A DNA stretch of 64,000 nt, taken from assembly GCF_005239225.2 (NCBI RefSeq), contig NC_133284.1:50748697-50812696 (forward strand), in the 5' to 3' direction. Below are positions 59,701 through 64,000 of this stretch, piece by piece. The notes beneath the pieces are model-generated. The model worked only from the letters and a program-made list of their open reading frames with translations. It made no database searches and was not told where the DNA came from. The position numbers and the translations under genes are program-made. The DNA comes from Populus alba (lineage: Eukaryota > Streptophyta > Magnoliopsida > Malpighiales > Salicaceae). Within the stretch, counting starts at the first letter, position 1. Each line of letters starts with the position of its first letter.

Positions 59701-61689
59701 GGCTCCGTTTGTTTGCAGGAAAGTAGTTTCTTTTGGAAAGTGAATTCCGGGAAAGTATTTTCCGATGTTTGGTAGTGTTATGAAAAATAAACTGGAAAAC
59801 ACTTTCCAGTGTTTGGTTGTGTTATGGAAAATGAACTGGAAAATAATTTATTAATGAATTAATTTTTTTTTCAAGTTTATCTAATATATATAAAATATTT
59901 AATATCACTTACAATAAAAAAAATTGAAATCTAAAAAGTATAATGATGAATTTTTTTTATTATATCCTATATTTATACATAGCTTATTTTATAAAATATA
60001 ACTATATATGTCATATCATATTATAGAGAAATAAGCTTGTGAAATATTTTTTTACGTAAAACCTATTAATATATTTTTTTTCAATTTTAAAAGCTTAAAA
60101 TAAGTTTTTTTTTTCCATATGAAAGAAGCCAAATTAGTTTATGGTAAGAGTTATATATTTGGGTTTTTTTTTTTGTATAAAGAATTTTTTAAAAGATAAA
60201 TACATACAAAAATATTTTTATGGGTTTTTTGTACACGTAAAGGCAATTATCTCTTTAATATTTAAAAAAAGAAAAGAAAAAAAAAAAGCAATCCCCACCA
60301 AAATTATTACAAAACCAAATTATTACAAAACCCCACCAAACATGCCTATCACTACAAGCACTCCTTCTGCATAACCGATCCCAAACATTTTTTTTCCTCC
60401 TTTCTTAATATTTCTCTCATTCATTCATTCCCTTCCAATCTCACTCAAAATGAATTCAAATTTTACAACAACACACACACGCAGAGTAATTATTGTAAGA
60501 AATGGCGATGGCGAGGGCAAGCTCTGGCCCCACATACCCCAAGCGATTCTATGCAGCTCTCTACCAACAGGTTCCCTCTCCAATTCTCCATTTCCATTCC
60601 CGGATCCAATGCCTTTCCTTCTAATTGAATTGAATTCACCATATTGTTTGTTGTGACAGTGGTGATTGTTTGTTGTGATAACAACAATGGCGAAAAGAAA
60701 TAATTTTGCCGTGTATGTGTATGGGTCTTTGTTTGGTTAATTTCTGGGTTCAATTTCTGGGTTTGCTGTGGTTGATTTTTCCTTATGATTTCGGTTTGCT
60801 GTGGTTGATTTTTCCTTATGATTTCGGTTTGCTATGGTTGAATGGGTTGCCTTCCCATGGGTTTTGGTTTACAGAGGTTCCAGTGAAATTAACAGAGCAT
60901 GGGAGGTTGCAATGAAATACCTGGCTTCTAACCATTTACAGAGCATGGTTGCAGTGAAATAATAGATAAACAAGGGAAAAAAATTACCTGGAAGATGAAA
61001 GATGCTTGCAGTTGATCTGCGTGAATTATTTGGGAGAGATTTGGTTTATTGAGACAAAGAACACTTTTTGCTAATAAAAAAAAGGAAAGTGTTTTCCGGT
61101 TTTAAAAACAGGAAAACACTTTCCTACGCTAACGTTTTAATTTGTCCGTTGACTGGAATTGAGTTTCCTTTGACTGATTTTCCTTGTGCTTGCCAAACAT
61201 GGGAAAGTGGTTTCCAGGAAAATGAATTCCTGGAAACAAACAAGGCCTAAGGCCATGTTTGTTTTCCGGAAAGTAGTTTTCGGGAAACCATTTTCCAAAC
61301 TTTCCTGTGTTTGTTTGTCATTAGGAAAGTTGGTCAACGAAAAAATATTTCACAAGCTTATTTCTCTATAATATGATATGACATATATAGTTATATTTTA
61401 TAAAATAAGCTATGTATAAATATAGGATATAATAAAAAAAATCATCATTATACTTTTTAGATTTCAATTTTTTTATTGTAAGTGACATTAAATATTTTAT
61501 ATATATTAGATAAACTTGAAAAAAAAATTAATTCATTAATAAATTATTTTCCAGTTCATTTTCCATAACACAACCAAACACTGGAAAGTGTTTTCTAGTT
61601 TATTTTTCATAACACTACCAAACATCGAAAAATACTTTCCCGGAATTCACTTTCCAAAAGAAACTACTTTCCTGCAAACAAACGGAGCC
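59701..61689. mobile_element. Foldback Harbinger-like element with captured exon
   Basis: TTAA flanks both ends (59697-59700 and 61690-61693). The ends are GGCTCCGTTTGTTTGC and its complement. The inverted repeat extends about 350 bases: 59701-60054 pairs with 61338-61689 with only scattered differences. GG(C/G)YCCGTTTGTTTG ends with TTA/TAA targets are typical of Tourist/PIF-Harbinger MITEs. No transposase. The interior includes a host-like promoter-exon-intron fragment, a three-fold TGTGGTTGATTTTTCC repeat near 60766-60835, and the tail of a nested related element ending AAGGCC-TAA-GGCC near 61242-61252. Confidence 0.8.
60502..60570 (+). pseudogene. Captured first exon, acyl-CoA-binding protein (ACBP4/5)-like
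   Basis: ATG GCG ATG GCG opens 23 codons reading MAMARASSGPTYPKRFYA then ALYQQ, ending in a consensus donor CAACAG/GTTCCCTC. From memory, plant kelch-type ACBPs begin MAMARA-SG--YP-RFYAAASYVG and reach LLYALYQQ about 30 residues later. This exon therefore looks like their N-terminus with the intervening codons deleted. Upstream (60290-60500) resembles a 5' leader. The remaining gene is absent, so it is a fragment carried by the foldback element. Confidence 0.6.
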
Positions 61690-61693
61690 TTAA

Positions 61694-62365
61694 GGGGAAA
61701 ACACTTTCCGGAAGTTGTGAAAAATTTAGAAATATTATTATTTGCTGATTATATCAAATTTGATCCTCAAACTTTTGATTGCTACATATATTTTGTTTTG
61801 AATATTTATTTTTCAATTTCATCTCTTAAAATTTTATTTTTATATTAACTTTGGTCCTTATTTTTATAATTGCTATTGTTTTTTTCTTATCATTTTTTAT
61901 TTAAATTTTTTTATCTATCAAATTTGAACCTCATTCTTTTGATTGTTACTTATTTTATTTGAAATAATTTATGAAATATTGATTATTATTATTTTAATTT
62001 CTTCATCTTTCATTTTTTTTTTAATTTTTTAGATTTGATCTCTATTATTTTGATTATTATTTATTTTATTTGAGATAATTTATGAAATTATATTTTTTTT
62101 TCAATTTCATTCTCATTCAACTTTTTAATTTGTAAGATTTGTTTCTTATTATTTTAATAAACTTGAGAAAAATAAAATATTAATAAATTATTTTCCAGCT
62201 CATTTTTCATGACATAACTAAACACTGGAAAGTGTTTTCCAACTTATTTTCCATTACACTTCCAAACATCGGAAAATACTTTCTCGGAATTCACTTTTCC
62301 GGAATTCATTTTCTCCGGAATTCATTTTCCAAATAAAAACTACTTTCCAGCAAACAAACGGGGCC
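61694..62365. mobile_element. Remnant of a second related Harbinger-like element
   Basis: TAA precedes GGGGAAAACACTTTCC at 61694, and the right side ends AGCAAACAAACGGGGCC followed by TAA (62366-62368). The right 200 bases match the right arm of 59701-61689; the left arm is mostly missing. The centre is T-rich repeated 'TTTGATTRTTAYTTATTTTATTTGA' type sequence (about 61740-62090). Confidence 0.6.
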
Positions 62366-62399
62366 TAAAAGAGAAAGGACCTGTGACATGGAGATAAGG

Positions 62400-63206
62400 T
62401 AATCTGAGAAGCCAATAGATTGTTGCCACTCGTTCGACCTTATCTCATCCTTACAACCAATTGATAGTAACCAACAAGGTTGTTGATCAGTAACTCTCGT
62501 GTGTGCAATCAAAGACCTGCACCGAGTTTTTATTTATATTTTTTTTTATGTTTTTTTAACTGATTTTGAATGAGTTTTAATTCAAAATATATTAAATTAG
62601 AATTTTTTTTATTTTAATATATTAATATAAAATATTTTAAAAAATGATTTAAATATATTTTTAAATAAAAATAATCCTTAAACACAGCTTACATCTAAAA
62701 TATCAATCATTAATCTTTCTCTAGTTTTACTTTTATCATTTTCTGTTGTACTTGACCTGATTATGGACTAACCTCGAAAAACAATTTATAGATTACTTGG
62801 TCTTTAAATTCACTTATAAATAATCAAATTAACTCAAATTAATTATTTTTATTAAAACAATAATATACAAGAAAACAAACCCTATAATAAGTTTGATGGA
62901 AATATAGAAATTATCAAGGGAGAGTGGATTTCCACTGTACACCTTAAGAGTAAAAATTTGTAAATTAGGTCCCTTTAACCTTATTCTGCCTTGTCTTTTA
63001 GCACCACACAGTACCGTCCTGATTGAGGACCATACAAGGAACTGACCACGTGCCTTAAAATCATGTTCTTGTTTCTCACTCTGTCCCCGCTTTTCAAAAC
63101 ACTCTCATGTTCTTCTCATAATAGTGAGAAGATGTCATTTTCACGAGGACAATAATATAATGGTCAATAATGATTCCAATAATGTTTTAAGAAGTTTGCA
63201 TGTGAT
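62400..63206. repeat. Distal part of the CNL upstream flank
   Basis: CAACAAGGTTGTTGATCAGT, AAGACCTGCACCGAGTTTTT, TTAACCTTATTCTGCCTTGTC (given in parts TTAACCTTATTC and CTGCCTTGTC) and GACAATAATATAATGGTCAA match 28240-29000 and 42960. The homology with CNL 1 resumes here after the inserted elements. Confidence 0.75.
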
Positions 63207-63214
63207 ATTAATAA

Positions 63215-63912
63215 TTAAGGGTGTTCAAAAAAACTGAATAATCGAGAAAATCAAAAAAGTTAAAAAAAATTTAACCGAGAAAATCAAACCAAGATGAAAA
63301 ACCGATTAAACTGATTTGTAAAACCATAAAATCTTGCCGGTTTGGTTCGGTTTCGGTTTTAAAACTGAAATCGATGAACCGAACCGACCCAACCAAAAAA
63401 AAAAGAGGAGTATAAATACTGCAATTAACCTAACCCTAACAAATTGCCCCGCCCTCCACTCTCCATCTCAAAACTGATAACATAAAAAGCCGCTGCCCTC
63501 CACTTTCCATCTCAAAACTCAAAAGCTAAGTCATCCACCCACATCTCCATCTCCTTGGCTTCTCTTTTTATTTCTGTCCATCATCTTCATCTCTGCTGCG
63601 CAAGCCGAACAAAAACCCACATCTCGATCTCCTTGGCTTCTCGTTTTATTTCTGTGCATCATCTCCATCTCTTCTGCACAACCCATATCTCCATCTCTTC
63701 TACGCAAGCCAAACAAAAATCAATATCTCCATCTCTTTGGCATATATGATAGGATTGGATTTCTCGGTTTTATGGAAAAAAAACCGAATTTCACCGAACC
63801 GAACTGGTCCGGTTTGAACTGGTTTTCGGTCCGGTCCGGTTTAAATTTTTCAAAATTTAAGTTACTCAGTTCGGTAGATTTTTGTAGTCTGAACCGAACC
63901 GTGAACAACCCT
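63215..63912. mobile_element. Non-autonomous hAT-like element
   Basis: ATTAATAA flanks both sides (63207-63214 and 63913-63920), an 8-bp duplication as in hAT elements. Ends are AGGGTGTTCA at left and the complement of AGGGTTGTTCA at right. Inner arms carry the GGTTCGGTTC/GAACCGAACC palindromic sequence on both sides. It is absent from the paralogous site at 29160. A minisatellite fills the centre. No transposase. Confidence 0.8.
63530..63745. repeat. Minisatellite inside the hAT-like element
   Basis: Units of CCCACATCTCSATCTCCTTGG, CTTCTSKTTTTATTTCTGT, SCATCATCTYCATCTCT and TGCRCAAGCC repeat about three times with diverging ends. Confidence 0.7.
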
Positions 63913-64000
63913 ATTAATAACACAGGTTCTCTCGTACGTGACTTTTTTTTTCTTTTAAGAAAATAAAATAATTTGAATGATTACTTAGATATTTTACAAG
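63913..64000. repeat. CNL flank continues to the window edge
   Basis: AGGTTCTCTCGTACGTGAC and AATAATTTGAATGATTACTTAG match 29173-29250 and 43030-43110. Confidence 0.8.

Noticed and set aside
1..64000. tRNA, rRNA or snRNA genes
   Set aside because: No B-box-like GGTTCGAATCC with a matching A-box and cloverleaf, and no rRNA core sequences were noticed on reading. A tRNAscan run would be decisive.

Overview
The window is plant nuclear DNA: AT-rich, intron-containing genes, LTR retrotransposons, several DNA-transposon families, and dicot CC-NBS-LRR and BAHD gene families. The protein style (benzyl-alcohol-benzoyltransferase-like BAHD, RPS2/RPS5-like CNLs with repeated LRR exons) suggests a woody eudicot, most likely poplar or another Salicaceae. 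This is recognition from memory, not a database result.

Layout. Positions 1-3238 hold an old minus-strand LTR that runs off the left edge. Positions 3949-4982 hold a TIR element carrying a captured exon-like reading frame. A two-exon BAHD acyltransferase lies at 7071-8637 (minus), inside repeats copied at 5.3, 9.6 and 15.4 kb. A second possible TIR element is at 15938-17134. A small EAR/zinc-ribbon gene with a late frameshift is at 18781-19629 (plus). A four-exon CNL resistance gene with consistent splice phases is at 21472-27214 (minus).

Positions 29647-40655 are a complete, very young LTR element: 2.45-kb LTRs, perfect 5-bp target duplication ACCGC, PBS and PPT. It has gag-side reading frames but no pol. 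Its 3' internal region is a set of hairpin-forming tandem repeats, the most unusual feature here: 21 hairpins in a strict three-type rotation, with arms that change together around a constant loop, followed by a 15-unit array of about 38 bp that can also fold.

Positions 40.7-55.2 kb are almost gene-free and made of duplicated non-coding blocks, including a roughly 1.7-kb direct duplication. A broken second CNL lies at 55552-58181 (minus). Its CC region is scrambled, it has stops and frameshifts, and its LRR runs in frame into a LINE-like RNase H fragment. Upstream of it are copies of the flank of CNL 1, interrupted by a Harbinger-like foldback element (59701-61689) with a captured exon resembling an acyl-CoA-binding protein, and by a hAT-like element (63215-63912).

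Functional reading: one probably working immune receptor, one probably working acyltransferase, one doubtful small repressor-type gene, one dead receptor copy; most of the rest is transposon-derived. Several frame breaks, and nearly all LTR-LTR differences, are one-base homopolymer length changes, so some breaks could be base-calling errors.
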